In this document: positions 9,164 to 19,139 of the stretch, piece by piece
Position numbering within the stretch: the first letter of the stretch is position 1
Layout: each line of letters starts with the position of its first letter
Assembly: GCA_019359495.1 (NCBI GenBank)
Contig: JAHHHF010000108.1
Span: 1 to 60,935 of the forward strand
Reading direction: 5' to 3'
Length of the DNA: 60,935 nucleotides
Source: Goleter apudmare HA4340-LM2
Lineage (GTDB): Bacteria > Cyanobacteriota > Cyanobacteriia > Cyanobacteriales > Nostocaceae
Notes under the pieces: model-generated
Seen by the model: the letters and a program-made list of their open reading frames with translations, nothing else
What the model was told of the DNA's origin: nothing
Database searches by the model: none
Translations under genes and position numbers: made by a program

Positions 9164-10357
9164 TAAGCTAATCAGCACATAAGTTGCATAATAAGAAGAT
9201 AAAGCAGTGTAAAAGTAACTATGCCGCCACCAGCCAAAAACTTTTTAACGTCAGAACAAGTAACTCAGCTACAGCAAGCTCTAAAACAGAGCAATCAACC
9301 ACACGTCAGAGAAAGAATTTTAATTATTCTGTTGCAAAATGATGGGAAACCGCAACACGAAATTGCGAAATTTTTAGGTTGTTCGCCTAGAACAGTAGCA
9401 TACTGGTGTATGCACGGCGAGCCAGATAATCTAAAAACTTTACATAATCACAGAGAAGAAGAACATTATCGAAAAGCTACTCCTGAGTATATTGAACTTT
9501 TATTAAAAACGATTGACCAAGAACCATCAGAGTTAGGTTACGAATTTGGCAAATGGACAGCAGAAAGATTAGCTACATATTTAACTGAAAAGACAGGCAT
9601 CGATTTAAGTAGTTCTCAGGTAAGGAGGATATTAAAGAAAAAAAAGTATAGTTATATTTGGGCTAAATATGACCTAGAAGATAAACAAAACCCTGAAGAA
9701 AGAGCCAAGTTTAAAGAAAGACTGGCGCAGTATTTATCAATAGCACGAGAGCAGCCAGAGCGTTTACAGGTATGGTTTTGGGACGAAAGTGGTTTTAGTC
9801 TACGTGTGATTCGACGCAAGAATTGGGGTAAAAAAGGAAAGCGCAAGAATGTTCCAGGGCAACGGCGTTGTGGACGTGTCAATGTGATGGGAGCAATCCG
9901 AGAATTAGACCGAAAACGGGTATGCTTTTTTGTCAAAAAAGGTAATGCAGATATTTTTTACGAGCAATTACAACAGTTAAATAAATTAATTAAACAAGAG
10001 TGGATAAGTAAAGGAAACCCTGGTGAAGATTTTGCGAAATATGGGCCGAAGATTATTTTAATTTTAGATAATGCTAGTTTTCATAAACGCAAAGATATTA
10101 TAGCTAAAATCTCTGAAGAATTCCCCAACTTTGTTTTAGAGTTCTTACCTGCTTACAGCCCTGATTACAATATTATTGAGTTAGTCTGGCACTCATGTAA
10201 AGAATATATTGCTCATCGCTTATTTAAATCAGTAGATGAATTAAAATCACTGCTAGATAAGCTGTTGAATCAAGGCGAGTTAATCATTAAGTGGCATCGC
10301 AAAATCAAAAACAAAGGTAATGTCAGTTATATTGCAGCTTAAATGCCGATTAGCTTA
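9164..10357 (+). mobile_element. Complete IS630-family insertion sequence
   Basis: Terminal inverted repeats are visible: left end from 9164 reads TAAGCTAATCAGCAC, and the right end read on the minus strand from 10357 reads TAAGCTAATCGGCAT; about 22 of the first 26 positions match. The TA at 9164-9165 and 10356-10357 fits the TA target duplication of IS630/Tc1-type elements. One uninterrupted transposase gene fills the element and its stop codon lies inside the right repeat. It appears intact and potentially mobile. Confidence 0.88.
9221..10342 (+). CDS. IS630-family DDE transposase
   Basis: The protein has 373 residues. An N-terminal helix-turn-helix (HEIAKFLGCSPRTVAYW, near residue 46) is followed by a second DNA-binding stretch with WTAERLATYL. 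The catalytic core has the Asp in VWFWDESGF, the Asp in ILILDNASFHK and the Glu in LPAYSPDYNIIELVW. All three DDE residues and the family's D(33-35)E-like spacing in the last pair are present, and the frame is unbroken. It cuts and rejoins DNA at the element ends at TA targets. Confidence 0.93.
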   Translation: MPPPAKNFLTSEQVTQLQQALKQSNQPHVRERILIILLQNDGKPQHEIAKFLGCSPRTVAYWCMHGEPDNLKTLHNHREEEHYRKATPEYIELLLKTIDQEPSELGYEFGKWTAERLATYLTEKTGIDLSSSQVRRILKKKKYSYIWAKYDLEDKQNPEERAKFKERLAQYLSIAREQPERLQVWFWDESGFSLRVIRRKNWGKKGKRKNVPGQRRCGRVNVMGAIRELDRKRVCFFVKKGNADIFYEQLQQLNKLIKQEWISKGNPGEDFAKYGPKIILILDNASFHKRKDIIAKISEEFPNFVLEFLPAYSPDYNIIELVWHSCKEYIAHRLFKSVDELKSLLDKLLNQGELIIKWHRKIKNKGNVSYIAA

Positions 10358-10404
10358 TCAAGACTAATCAAGCAACACAAGAACACTTTTGGCTCAAAGA
10401 AAGT

Positions 10405-10437
10405 TCAGTAAAAAGCTCAGTAAAAAGCCCAGTAACA
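10405..10437 (+). repeat. Short tandem repeat, 12-base unit
   Basis: TCAGTAAAAAGC occurs twice in tandem at 10405-10428, followed by a partial third copy (CCAGTAACA). It lies between the IS630 element and the next gene. No function is apparent. Confidence 0.5.
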
Positions 10438-10640
10438 TACACATGTGTACATCCATGTCAATTACACTTTACTGTAAGGATGCAGTTACTGCACACCCGC
10501 CGTTAGAGAATATGAGCTTCTTTTGCAGAGTATATCCAGGAATTTGTCAAGTAAATAGAGACGCAAAATTCCACTCTTGTTGTGCTGATGCGTCTCTATG
10601 CCAAGATTTATAAATTTAAATTAGCAGTGCTGGCATAGCA

Positions 10641-10958
10641 CTATTGCAAAGACTCACCTGCCTCGGTTAGAAGACTTGCGAGTCGCTGCACCTTGGTTGC
10701 AACATCACCACCGACATTGGTAGCTGCTTGCGAGGTATCTTCTCCCAAGTCAATGAGGATGTTAGCGATCGCAGAACCATCGCCAGTGTTGCTTGTTAGT
10801 GCCATCTTCAGTTCATCCAAGTCTTCAGCTAGATCAGTTCCTTGGAGTTGTTGCTGCCAGCTATTGATCACAGCGATCGCTTGATCGACAGGGATTGACG
10901 TCAGACCCTGTTGTAAAGCAGCAATGGTGGTATCGAGATCGACATTTTGAGTAGCCAT
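10641..10958 (-). CDS. Small conserved alpha-helical protein, function unknown
   Basis: This 105-residue acidic protein begins with MATQNVDLD. The ATG at 10958 is chosen over the TTG two codons upstream because CAGGAG lies 7 bases before it. The sequence is predicted all-helical, with a repeated pattern of small residues (TIAALQQGLTS, DLDELKMALTS, DVATKVQRLASLL). This recalls small helical proteins found in cyanobacteria and other bacteria, but I cannot name the family. It is upstream of and divergent from hsp20, with 448 bases between. Confidence 0.65.
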   Translation of the reverse strand: MATQNVDLDTTIAALQQGLTSIPVDQAIAVINSWQQQLQGTDLAEDLDELKMALTSNTGDGSAIANILIDLGEDTSQAATNVGGDVATKVQRLASLLTEAGESLQ

Positions 10959-11406
10959 AGTCAACTCCTGTGTTGAGTGTATTTGGTATGTGACAAGTTA
11001 TTTAACTTTCAGTAATGAAAACTAATTCCATTCCTCATTGAATTTTTCTGAATGTGAAGCCTGAATTCCTCAGCCTATGGATATAGGTTGTTTAATCAGG
11101 CATCTTATTAACATTTTTAAAAAAGTCTTTTGATTGTTTGAGCAACAGAGGACTAAAATTTTATACCTAAATATATTTTTTTTGTCACAAACTATCAGTA
11201 TTGTGAAATGTACGGTTATTGCGATTAATTCTGACTATAGAACCGAACCTGTCAATATATATCAGTAGTCTAGTCTAATAGCTAGGAAGCTGAAGATTGA
11301 GCTTTTGAAAATAAAGAATCGAAGGCAAGAACGGACTATTTTTCTATAGCTAGAAAGCTTGAGATTGAGCCTCCTGAGATGAAAATTGTCTTTTAGAGGT
11401 GATACT
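10959..11406. other. Intergenic with direct repeat and hsp20 leader
   Basis: A 25-base imperfect direct repeat (11278-11302 and 11346-11370, 22 of 25 positions equal, beginning ATAGCTAG and ending GATTGAGC) lies upstream of hsp20. The second copy runs directly into the candidate RNA thermometer. Confidence 0.6.
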
Positions 11407-11409
11407 ATG
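11369..11409 (+). promoter_or_regulatory. Candidate RNA thermometer in the hsp20 leader
   Basis: GCCTC (11369-11373) can pair with the Shine-Dalgarno GAGGT (11396-11400). Inside, AAAA (82-85 of this hundred) pairs with TTTT (91-94) around a TTGTC loop. The ATG is at 11407. Weak stems that mask the ribosome binding site of small heat-shock genes are known from cyanobacterial hsp17-type leaders. Here the structure is inferred from base pairing only. Confidence 0.45.
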
Positions 11410-11901
11410 GCACTAACTCGTTGGAACCCATTCCGGGAAATTGAACGCTTAGACCCTTGGCAGGGCATCGAACGCTTAGACCCATTCCGCGAAATTGACA
11501 GCCTACAACGGCAAATGAATCGCTTATTTGATAGGTTGGTAACCACTGATGGTGGTGAAAAGACTGGGTTTGCCTTTATGCCGGCGGCTGAAATCACAGA
11601 AAGCGATGATGCCTTTCGCTTGAAACTAGAAGTACCTGGAATCGAAGCGGGTGATATTGACATAGAAGCCACACCCGAATCAATTGCTATTAGCGGTGAA
11701 CGTAAGACTGAAACCAAAACACAAGAAAATGGTGCAACTCGTACTGAGTTTCGTTATGGCAAATTTCAACGGGTAATTCCCCTACCTTCCCAAATTCAAA
11801 ACGACAAGGTGCAAGCTGAATATAAGAATGGTATTCTCCACTTAACCTTACCGAAAGCTGAATCAGAAAGACACAAGACCGTCAAAGTTAATCTCGGTTA
11901 A
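11407..11901 (+). CDS. Small heat-shock protein, Hsp20/alpha-crystallin family
   Basis: This 164-residue ATP-independent chaperone binds unfolding proteins. The ATG at 11407 has GAGG 7 bases upstream. The N-terminal arm contains a short internal duplication (NPFREIERLDP, then GIERLDPFREID). The alpha-crystallin domain runs from about residue 55 to 145, and the C-terminal hallmark is GILHLTLPK. The gene precedes dnaK by 122 bases on the same strand, so a heat-shock pair is likely. Length and motifs are typical. Confidence 0.93.
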   Translation: MALTRWNPFREIERLDPWQGIERLDPFREIDSLQRQMNRLFDRLVTTDGGEKTGFAFMPAAEITESDDAFRLKLEVPGIEAGDIDIEATPESIAISGERKTETKTQENGATRTEFRYGKFQRVIPLPSQIQNDKVQAEYKNGILHLTLPKAESERHKTVKVNLG

Positions 11902-12023
11902 TTCATCTTAGAAAAGAGGGAATGGGGGACTAGTAATAAATTTTCTGCTTCTCAATACCCAATACTCATTCCCTTTTCTTTGCCATCAACATTGTTGCAT
12001 CTGACCAGAAAGAGGAAGGTTAT

Positions 12024-13901
12024 ATGGCAAAAGTAGTAGGAATTGATTTAGGAACAACCAACTCTTGCATCGCCGTCATGGAAGGTGGACAGCCGACGGT
12101 GATAGCCAATGTTGAGGGACAGCGTGTAACACCCTCGGTTGTGGCTTATGGCAAAACTGGTGAACATTTAGTGGGTCAAATTGCTAGACGCCAAGCAGTG
12201 ATGAACCCAGAGAATACCTTTTATTCTGTCAAACGTTTCATTGGGCGCAAATACGAAGAAGTCACCCATGAAGCGACAGAAGTTTCGTACAAAATTGTGC
12301 GCCTACCCAATAGTAACGTCAAACTTTACAGCCCCGCACTGAATAAAGAATTTGCACCCGAAGAAATTTCTGCCCAAGTTCTGCGGAAGCTAGTGGATGA
12401 TGCTAGCAAATATTTGGGAGAAAAAGTTACCCAAGCAGTGATTACGGTTCCGGCTTACTTTAACGATTCCCAGCGCCAAGCCACTAAAGACGCAGGTAAG
12501 ATTGCCGGTCTGGAAGTCCTCCGCATCATTAATGAACCGACAGCAGCAGCCCTAGCCTACGGTCTAGATAAGAAAACCAATGAAACCATCTTGGTGTTTG
12601 ACCTTGGTGGTGGTACCTTTGACGTTTCTATCTTAGAAGTGGGTGATGGTGTCTTTGAAGTCAAATCCACTAGTGGTGATACCCATCTAGGTGGTGACGA
12701 CTTCGATAAAAAGATTGTGGATTGGCTGGCTAATGAGTTTCAGCGTCATCAAGGTATTGACTTACGCAAAGATAAGCAAGCCTTGCAAAGACTATCTGAA
12801 GCCGCAGAAAAAGCCAAAATTGAACTTTCGAGTACCACTCAAACTAATATCAACCTCCCTTTCATCACCGCCACTCAAGAAGGGCCGAAACACCTGGATA
12901 TGACACTGACGCGGGGTAAATTTGAGGAGATGGTTGCAGACCTACTAGATCGCTGTCGCCAGCCAGTACAACAGGCGCTGCAAGATGCCAAACTCAACAA
13001 TGCTGATCTTGACGAAGTGGTATTAGTCGGTGGTTCGACTCGCATCCCTGCGGTGCAAGATTTGGTGCGCCGGATGACGGGTAAAGACCCTTGTCAAGGT
13101 GTTAACCCAGATGAAGTTGTAGCTGTGGGTGCGGCAATTCAAGCGGGTGTGTTGGCGGGTGAAGTTAAAGATATCCTGCTGTTGGATGTGACACCTTTGT
13201 CTTTGGGTGTGGAAACTTTAGGTGGGGCGATGACCAAGATTATTCCCCGCAATACCACTATTCCTGTGAAGAAGTCAGAAATTTTCTCCACGGCGGCGGA
13301 TGGTCAAACGAATGTGGAAGTTCACGTCCTTCAGGGTGAGAGGGAATTAGTCAAAGATAACAAGAGTTTGGGTACTTTCCGTCTCGATGGGATTCCGCCA
13401 GCACCTAGGGGTGTGCCACAAATTGAAGTCACCTTTGATATTGACGCCAATGGTATTCTCTCAGTTACCGCTAAAGACAGGGCTACAAGCAAACAGCAGT
13501 CGATTTCCATTACAGGTGCGTCCACTCTCGATAAAAGAGATGTAGAACGCATGGTGCGGGATGCAGAAGCCCACGCCACCGAAGACAAGAGACGCCGTGA
13601 ACAAATCGACGCTAAGAATATTGCAGACTCTTTGGTTTATCAAGCCGAGAAACAACTTAGAGACTTGGGTGACAAAGTGAGTGCTAGCGATCGCACTAAA
13701 ATTGCAGGATTAGTCCAAGATTTACGAGCAGCGATTAATCAAGATCATAGCGATCGGATCAAGTCTCTCACCAATGAATTACAACAAACTCTTATGCAAG
13801 TGGGTAGCGCTGTCTACGCCCAAGCTGCAAGTTCTACAGGTGGTGAGCAAACTAGTGGTGGTGAAGATGTGATTGATGCCGATTTTGTGGATAGTAAATA
13901 A
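12024..13901 (+). CDS. dnaK: Molecular chaperone DnaK (Hsp70)
   Basis: This 625-residue ATP-driven chaperone of the cytoplasm works with DnaJ and GrpE. The N-terminus has [10 protein letters not shown], and the second phosphate loop is [12 protein letters not shown]. Hinge and linker features include [10 protein letters not shown] and the conserved interdomain linker ([13 protein letters not shown], about residue 385). The C-terminus is short, ending in [11 protein letters not shown] rather than the long charged tail of some cyanobacterial DnaK paralogues. No CIRCE element (TTAGCACTC inverted repeat) is visible upstream. Cyanobacteria usually carry several dnaK copies, so the numbering of this one is not assigned. 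Confidence 0.96.
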   Translation: MAKVVGIDLGTTNSCIAVMEGGQPTVIANVEGQRVTPSVVAYGKTGEHLVGQIARRQAVMNPENTFYSVKRFIGRKYEEVTHEATEVSYKIVRLPNSNVKLYSPALNKEFAPEEISAQVLRKLVDDASKYLGEKVTQAVITVPAYFNDSQRQATKDAGKIAGLEVLRIINEPTAAALAYGLDKKTNETILVFDLGGGTFDVSILEVGDGVFEVKSTSGDTHLGGDDFDKKIVDWLANEFQRHQGIDLRKDKQALQRLSEAAEKAKIELSSTTQTNINLPFITATQEGPKHLDMTLTRGKFEEMVADLLDRCRQPVQQALQDAKLNNADLDEVVLVGGSTRIPAVQDLVRRMTGKDPCQGVNPDEVVAVGAAIQAGVLAGEVKDILLLDVTPLSLGVETLGGAMTKIIPRNTTIPVKKSEIFSTAADGQTNVEVHVLQGERELVKDNKSLGTFRLDGIPPAPRGVPQIEVTFDIDANGILSVTAKDRATSKQQSISITGASTLDKRDVERMVRDAEAHATEDKRRREQIDAKNIADSLVYQAEKQLRDLGDKVSASDRTKIAGLVQDLRAAINQDHSDRIKSLTNELQQTLMQVGSAVYAQAASSTGGEQTSGGEDVIDADFVDSK

Positions 13902-13987
13902 TTTCAGAGTTTCAACTGAAGCTAGATAAGTGCGAATACTCTTTTCCTATTCATTAGTACCATAGGTTCGTACCGAAATCCTTGGTA

Positions 13988-14052
13988 GGGGCGTAGCTTG
14001 CTTATCCGTCAGGAGTACGGCCGTACCCTACGGGAAGGCGGAGCCTACGCCC
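13988..14052. repeat. Interspersed palindromic repeat
   Basis: GGGCGTAG near 13989 faces CTACGCCC ending at 14052, with a perfect 12-bp palindrome GTACGGCCGTAC at 14015-14026 between them. The structure matches small palindromic repeats that are common in Nostoc-type intergenic DNA. It lies between dnaK and a convergent methyltransferase gene. Confidence 0.6.
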
Positions 14053-14100
14053 TTACATCATTTCTGGAGATGTCTATTTATATTCTATTGTAAATAGATG

Positions 14101-14829
14101 TTATTTTCTTGCAATGAAAGCTATGTGCACTGGCGGTAAAGAATACTCACCATAACTATGAATTGTTACTACTTGAAAGCCTATTTGATGCAATACTCTC
14201 ACAATATCTGTTGATTTGTATAATTGTTGGCGGTGGACTTCATCAGACCGTCTGTAGTGTTCACCGACCTTACGAAAGCTAATAATTCGCCTAGTCAAAA
14301 TTCCTGTTTCTTGATTTTCTTTCTTTTCTACTAATACAATCCAATCTTCGCCTTCGGTAAAATTTTTAACTGTGGTTCCCTGTGCGACCTGTCCCGGTTC
14401 TGCAAGGTCAAAAATGAATACACCTCCAGGAGTTAAGGCGTCATATATACGCCGGAATACCCGCACTAGTCCTGTGTGGTTGTTATCTGGGTCAAATAGG
14501 TAGTTGAAGCATTCCCCGACTGATGTCACAGCATGACATGAGGGAATGTGTACTTGGAATATTGATGCGACGAGAAACTCAGCATTTGGTACTCTTTTTT
14601 GCGCTAACGCAATCATCGACTCAGAGATATCAACACCCAAAACAAGATATCCAGCTTGTGTCAGTTCTTGTGCCCATAATCCACTACCACAACCCAAATC
14701 TACAACCAAGCCTTCCCGGATTTGGTTTTGCTCCAGGATAGCTAATATCCCTGGTGCCGATTTGAGTGCATAGTCAGCAAAACCAACATCATGAATAAAT
14801 GCTAAGTCTGCTTTATACCACTTATTCAT
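14101..14829 (-). CDS. Class I SAM-dependent methyltransferase
   Basis: The protein has 242 residues. Motif I is VVDLGCGSGLWAQEL (residues about 42-56), motif II is GVDISESMIALA, and the motif III region is FIFDLAEPG. This is the standard Rossmann-like SAM-binding fold of free-standing small-molecule methyltransferases. Nothing in the sequence fixes the substrate. It is convergent with dnaK and divergent from pstS. Confidence 0.85.
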   Translation of the reverse strand: MNKWYKADLAFIHDVGFADYALKSAPGILAILEQNQIREGLVVDLGCGSGLWAQELTQAGYLVLGVDISESMIALAQKRVPNAEFLVASIFQVHIPSCHAVTSVGECFNYLFDPDNNHTGLVRVFRRIYDALTPGGVFIFDLAEPGQVAQGTTVKNFTEGEDWIVLVEKKENQETGILTRRIISFRKVGEHYRRSDEVHRQQLYKSTDIVRVLHQIGFQVVTIHSYGEYSLPPVHIAFIARK

Positions 14830-15132
14830 AATAGCAATTCAATTTAATTGACCAACTTACGTGGAGAACAAAAAAATAGGGGACAGACTAATAACTGATA
14901 ATTGAATAAATTCTCAATCAAATATATTTCGGATACAAATTACAAATATTATTTTGATTTTTCCATTGTATTAGCAATAGAGCATATTAAAATTATAAGT
15001 GCAATAAATGTAAATTTTAAACCTAATTTAATCTTATTTTTATCTTTCGTTAAACTTTTGTTAACCACAAAGAATGTAGTTTACTTGAGGCTGTGATTGC
15101 AGCAGGAAACTGTTCCTTAAAAACGAGGTAAT
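14830..15132. other. Divergent promoter region upstream of pstS
   Basis: AT-rich spacer whose notable content is the five-unit Pho box at 15016-15067. Confidence 0.6.
15016..15067 (+). promoter_or_regulatory. Pho box: five direct repeats with an 11-bp period
   Basis: Five octamers separated by exactly three bases are visible: TTTAAACC (15016), TTTAATCT (15027), TTTTATCT (15038), GTTAAACT (15049) and GTTAACCA (15060). They match the cyanobacterial PhoB/SphR box (YTTAAYYW with 3-base spacers). The array ends 65 bases before the pstS start codon, suitable for activation of the pst operon under phosphate limitation. Confidence 0.85.
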
Positions 15133-16173
15133 ATGACTTTTTCAACCACCATTTGGAAGCGAGTAGTTGCTACTACAACAGTGACGGCTACTGTTGCACT
15201 TGGTTCCACTTTTACAGCGACTGCTCAACAAGCTCAAACTCTTAATGGTGCAGGAGCAACTTTTCCGGCTCCTTTGTATGAACGGTATGCTCGTGAAATT
15301 AGAAAGAAACATCCAGAATTGAAAATTAACTACCAAGCAATTGGTAGTGGTGGCGGTATTCGTCAAACCATTGCTGGAACCGTTGACTTCGGCGGTAGTG
15401 ATGCAGCAATGACAGATGGAGACATGGCTAAAGTCAAGAATGGTGTGATTTTAGTTCCCACCGCAGGTGGAGCGGTTTCTGTAGTTTACAATCTTCCTGG
15501 TGTGAACAACCTGCGGTTGTCTCGCAAAACACTACCCGCAATTTTCTCCGGACAAATTACCAACTGGAACGACGCCCAAATTAAAGCTGACAACCCCAGC
15601 GCCAACCTACCAAATCAACCAATTAAAGCTGTAGTTCGTGCTGACGGTAGCGGTACAACTTTCATTTTTACTAACCACTTGAGTACTATTAGCGGTTACT
15701 TCAAGGGGAGAATTGGCACGAATACAGCCCCTAAATGGACAATAGCAAATGTCCTCAAAGGTAAAGGTAATCCTGGTGTAGCTGCTTCAGTGGCGCGTAC
15801 TCCTGGCTCAATTGGTTACGTAGAGTATGCTTACGCCAAACAAAATAAACTAAACACAGCACTGGTACAGAACAAAAAAGGAGAATTTGTAGCTCCTAAC
15901 TTGCAAACAGCAAATGCTGCTTTATCTGCTGTTACTTTCCCAGATAACTTCCGCACTTTTGTGGGAGATCCAGGACAAGGTTATCCAATTGTTGGTTTAA
16001 CATGGCTAATGGTTAACAGGCAGTACACTACTCCTGGCAAAGCCGATGCTATTAAGAAATTTGTGAATTGGGTCTTAAAAGATGGTCAACAATACAATGA
16101 TGACCTTGACTACACCAAGATTCCCAATGATGTGGTGAACCGGGTATTAACCGTGGTAAATACCATCAAATAG
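15133..16173 (+). CDS. pstS: PstS, periplasmic phosphate-binding protein
   Basis: This 346-residue protein captures orthophosphate in the periplasm and delivers it to PstCA. A Sec signal peptide (positive VW KR start, hydrophobic stretch, TATAQQAQ cleavage region near residue 30) precedes LNGAGATFPAPLYERY, the family N-terminus. Phosphate-contact segments GSGGG and RADGSGTT are present. GAGGT precedes the ATG. It is the first gene of pstS-pstC-pstA-pstB, downstream of a five-repeat Pho box. Confidence 0.96.
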   Translation: MTFSTTIWKRVVATTTVTATVALGSTFTATAQQAQTLNGAGATFPAPLYERYAREIRKKHPELKINYQAIGSGGGIRQTIAGTVDFGGSDAAMTDGDMAKVKNGVILVPTAGGAVSVVYNLPGVNNLRLSRKTLPAIFSGQITNWNDAQIKADNPSANLPNQPIKAVVRADGSGTTFIFTNHLSTISGYFKGRIGTNTAPKWTIANVLKGKGNPGVAASVARTPGSIGYVEYAYAKQNKLNTALVQNKKGEFVAPNLQTANAALSAVTFPDNFRTFVGDPGQGYPIVGLTWLMVNRQYTTPGKADAIKKFVNWVLKDGQQYNDDLDYTKIPNDVVNRVLTVVNTIK

Positions 16174-16261
16174 TTGCTCATTTGGCTTGTTGCTTTGAAT
16201 GGTAGGGTGGGTAAATAGCTCACCCTACAAACATAAAAAATATCTAGTTTATGAATGTGGA

Positions 16262-17263
16262 ATGGCAAACTCGTTTGAATCAGCAGATAATAGTTCATCG
16301 CCTCAACCAAATTCAGGTGATGAAGATTTCCAATTGACAGCTACTGGCGATAAAATCTTTTGGTTTGATCAAGGATTCACCTGGGTAGTATATGCCTTTG
16401 CAACGATTACCGTTGGTGTCCTGTTTTTGATGAGTTTTATCATCTTTCGTGAGGCATATCCAGCGATCGCTCAGTTTGGTATAGGATTTCTGTGGGATCA
16501 AGAATGGGATACAGGTAATCAGTTGTTTGGTGCATTACCTTACATCTACGGCACATTGATCAGTAGTGCGATCGCCATTATTTTCACAGTACCAGTAGCA
16601 TCAGCGATCGCTCTAGTCACCAGCGAAAATTTTCTCCCCCCATCGGTACGAACCACCATAGCATTTGTTGTGGAGCTAATTGCTGCCATTCCCAGTGTCA
16701 TTATTGGGTTGTGGGCTATATATGTATTTATACCTGTTCTAGAACCAGTACAAAAACTGATAGCCAGTGTTTTGGGTTGGATACCTCTGTTTAACACACA
16801 AGACCCGGCGGGGACAAACATGTTAACTGCTGGGATTATTTTAGCCATTATGATTCTGCCCACAATGGCGGCAATTTCTCGTGATGTTCTGCTAGCAGTA
16901 CCAAAAGAATTACGCAGTGCATCAATGGCCTTGGGTAGTACACGTTGGGAAACGATTTTTCGAGTATTGTTACCAGCAGCATTTTCGGGAATAGTCAGTG
17001 CAGCCATGTTAGCCCTAGGAAGGGCCTTGGGCGAAACAATGGCGGTAACTATGGTAATTGGTAACTCGGCTCAAATTAGTGCTTCTTTACTTGATCCTGG
17101 TTATACAATTCCCTCAGTGTTAGCCAATGAATTTGCTGAAGCAGAACCAGGATTGCACATCGGTGCTTTAAGCTACTTGGGGTTAATTTTGTTTGCTTTA
17201 ACTCTACTTGTAAACATTGGTGCTGTGCTGTTGGTACAGTGGGTTGGCAAGAAAAATAAATAG
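16262..17263 (+). CDS. pstC: PstC, phosphate ABC transporter permease
   Basis: This inner-membrane permease subunit has 333 residues when started at the ATG at 16262; the frame is open further upstream, but that part looks like untranslated leader. Six hydrophobic segments are apparent. The ABC-permease EAA-like loop (ELRSASMALGSTRWETIFRVLLP) couples it to PstB, and GRALGETMAVTMVIGN is characteristic of PstC. It pairs with PstA to form the channel. Confidence 0.95.
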   Translation: MANSFESADNSSSPQPNSGDEDFQLTATGDKIFWFDQGFTWVVYAFATITVGVLFLMSFIIFREAYPAIAQFGIGFLWDQEWDTGNQLFGALPYIYGTLISSAIAIIFTVPVASAIALVTSENFLPPSVRTTIAFVVELIAAIPSVIIGLWAIYVFIPVLEPVQKLIASVLGWIPLFNTQDPAGTNMLTAGIILAIMILPTMAAISRDVLLAVPKELRSASMALGSTRWETIFRVLLPAAFSGIVSAAMLALGRALGETMAVTMVIGNSAQISASLLDPGYTIPSVLANEFAEAEPGLHIGALSYLGLILFALTLLVNIGAVLLVQWVGKKNK

Positions 17264-17325
17264 CCCTTCTCGACAATATATATTACAGCTACTAAAAGGT
17301 TTACTCCTGAGAACTTGTAAGAGAA

Positions 17326-18204
17326 ATGAGTAGTTATCAGCACTCGAAAACAGACGAATCTCTAGCGTCAGAATTGTACAGTCCTCTCCCACAAGGACGA
17401 CTGTTGTTTAGCTATGGCATGAATGCGATCGCCTTTTTCTTGACAGGGTTAGCAATCATTCCATTAATATCAATTTTGTGGGAAATCCTGGTGCGCGGTA
17501 CATCCGGACTCAAACCAGCAATGTTCCTCACATCAGTGATTGATGATGGATTCGGTAATGCCATTCTAGGTACTATCACAATGGTACTAATTGGCTCCCT
17601 ATTCAGCTTACCCACAGGCATATTAACAGGTATATTTCTCGCAGAATTTGGGATAAGTAAAACTGCTAAATTTGTCCGGTTTATTACTACTATCCTCACT
17701 GGCGTACCTTCGATTGTTGTGGGGATATTCGCCTATGGTTTAATCGTCTTTGTCACCAAGGGATTTAGTGCTATGGCTGGTGGCTTTGCTTTAGCAGTCA
17801 TCATGCTACCCATTGTGATCCTCACCACCGAAGAAGCTTTAAAACTGATTCCTACTGCCCAGCGCCTCGCCTCCGCCGCCCTAGGTGGGACTCGTTTCCA
17901 AACTACCTTTCGCGTTGTGGTGACTGCTGCTATCCCTGGAATCACCACAGGTGTATTATTAGCTTTAGCTCGTGCTGCTGGTGAAACAGCGCCTCTAGTT
18001 TTTACCGCTTTGTTTAGTTTAGATTGGTCAGAAGGATTGTTCAGTCCCACAGCTTCCTTACCAGTACTAATTTTTAATCTTTATAACGACCCTAGCCCAG
18101 AAAGGAACCAATTGGTATGGACTACCTCCATAGTCCTACTAGGCTTGGTTTTGTGCGTGAGTCTCATCTCTCGCGTAATTCTTGCGAAGAGAAGAACACG
18201 CTAA
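17326..18204 (+). CDS. pstA: PstA, phosphate ABC transporter permease
   Basis: This 292-residue inner-membrane permease is the partner of PstC. Hydrophobic segments alternate with the coupling loop ([24 protein letters not shown]) and the PstA signature [18 protein letters not shown]. It follows pstC by 62 bases and precedes pstB by 44 bases, consistent with one operon. Confidence 0.95.
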   Translation: MSSYQHSKTDESLASELYSPLPQGRLLFSYGMNAIAFFLTGLAIIPLISILWEILVRGTSGLKPAMFLTSVIDDGFGNAILGTITMVLIGSLFSLPTGILTGIFLAEFGISKTAKFVRFITTILTGVPSIVVGIFAYGLIVFVTKGFSAMAGGFALAVIMLPIVILTTEEALKLIPTAQRLASAALGGTRFQTTFRVVVTAAIPGITTGVLLALARAAGETAPLVFTALFSLDWSEGLFSPTASLPVLIFNLYNDPSPERNQLVWTTSIVLLGLVLCVSLISRVILAKRRTR

Positions 18205-18248
18205 ACATCCACAGGGTTACTAATTTTTGTTTCACACCTCTGGTAAAT

Positions 18249-19043
18249 ATGAGTAAGTTAGTTCCAGCCATCCAAGTCAAAAACCTGAGCTTTTTCTATA
18301 GTCCGAAAAGCACTAAGCCGGCGATTGAAGGGGTGTCAATGGATATTTACAAGAACCAAGTAACCGCGATTATCGGTCCTAGTGGTTGTGGTAAATCTAC
18401 CTTCATTAAAACCCTGAATCGGATTAGTGAGTTGGAAGGAGATGTCAAAATTAATAAAGAAGGACGCGTAGAATTTTTTGGTCAAAATATCTATGACTCC
18501 AAGATTAATATAAATCGACTACGCCGCCAAATTGGCATGGTGTTTCAAAAACCGAATCCTTTTCCCATGAGCATTTACGAAAATGTCGCCTACGGTGTAA
18601 GAATAGCGGGGAATCCTCCAAAAGCTGAATTGGATGAAATTGTCGAATCTGCCCTCAAAGGCGCTGCTCTCTGGGACGAAGTGAAAGATAAACTACAACA
18701 GTCAGCTTTTGGGCTGTCTGGTGGACAACAACAGCGACTCTGTATCGCCCGCGCCCTAGCAGTGAAGCCAAAAGTGCTGTTAATGGATGAGCCTTGTTCA
18801 GCACTTGACCCCATTGCTACCATTAAAGTCGAAGAACTGATTCATAGTTTGCGCTCTGAGTTGACAATTGCGATCGTAACTCACAACATGCAACAAGCTA
18901 CTCGTGTATCAGATTTCACAGCCTTCTTCAGCACCGATGAAAGTCGCATTGGGCAAATGGTGGAATTTGGTGCTACCAATCAAATCTTTAGTGAACCCCT
19001 CGATAATCGTACCCGCGATTACGTTTCAGGGCGTTTCGGTTAA
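18249..19043 (+). CDS. pstB: PstB, phosphate ABC transporter ATPase
   Basis: The 264-residue ATPase energises PstCA. Start 18249 ([15 protein letters not shown]) is chosen because upstream in-frame codons overlap pstA. All ABC motifs are intact: Walker [11 protein letters not shown]-loop VFQKPNPFP, signature LSGGQQQR, Walker B VLLMDEP, D-loop SALD and H-loop VTHNM. A strong intrinsic terminator lies 52 bases after the stop and closes the operon before the second pstB. Confidence 0.96.
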   Translation: MSKLVPAIQVKNLSFFYSPKSTKPAIEGVSMDIYKNQVTAIIGPSGCGKSTFIKTLNRISELEGDVKINKEGRVEFFGQNIYDSKININRLRRQIGMVFQKPNPFPMSIYENVAYGVRIAGNPPKAELDEIVESALKGAALWDEVKDKLQQSAFGLSGGQQQRLCIARALAVKPKVLLMDEPCSALDPIATIKVEELIHSLRSELTIAIVTHNMQQATRVSDFTAFFSTDESRIGQMVEFGATNQIFSEPLDNRTRDYVSGRFG

Positions 19044-19095
19044 AGTTTTTCCTCGCATCAGTTAATGTTTGTTCACAACAAGCCAGTTCTTCTCT

Positions 19096-19139
19096 AACAT
19101 CCTCCTCTGCTGATGGCTCAGGAGGATGTTAGTTTTTTG
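19096..19139 (+). terminator. Strong intrinsic terminator after pstB
   Basis: AACATCCTCCT (19096-19106) pairs perfectly over 11 bp with AGGAGGATGTT (19120-19130) and is followed by AGTTTTTTG. This is a textbook rho-independent terminator. Confidence 0.9.

Noticed and set aside
11901-12024. CIRCE/HrcA element before dnaK
   Set aside because: No TTAGCACTC inverted repeat is present in the hsp20 or dnaK upstream regions.
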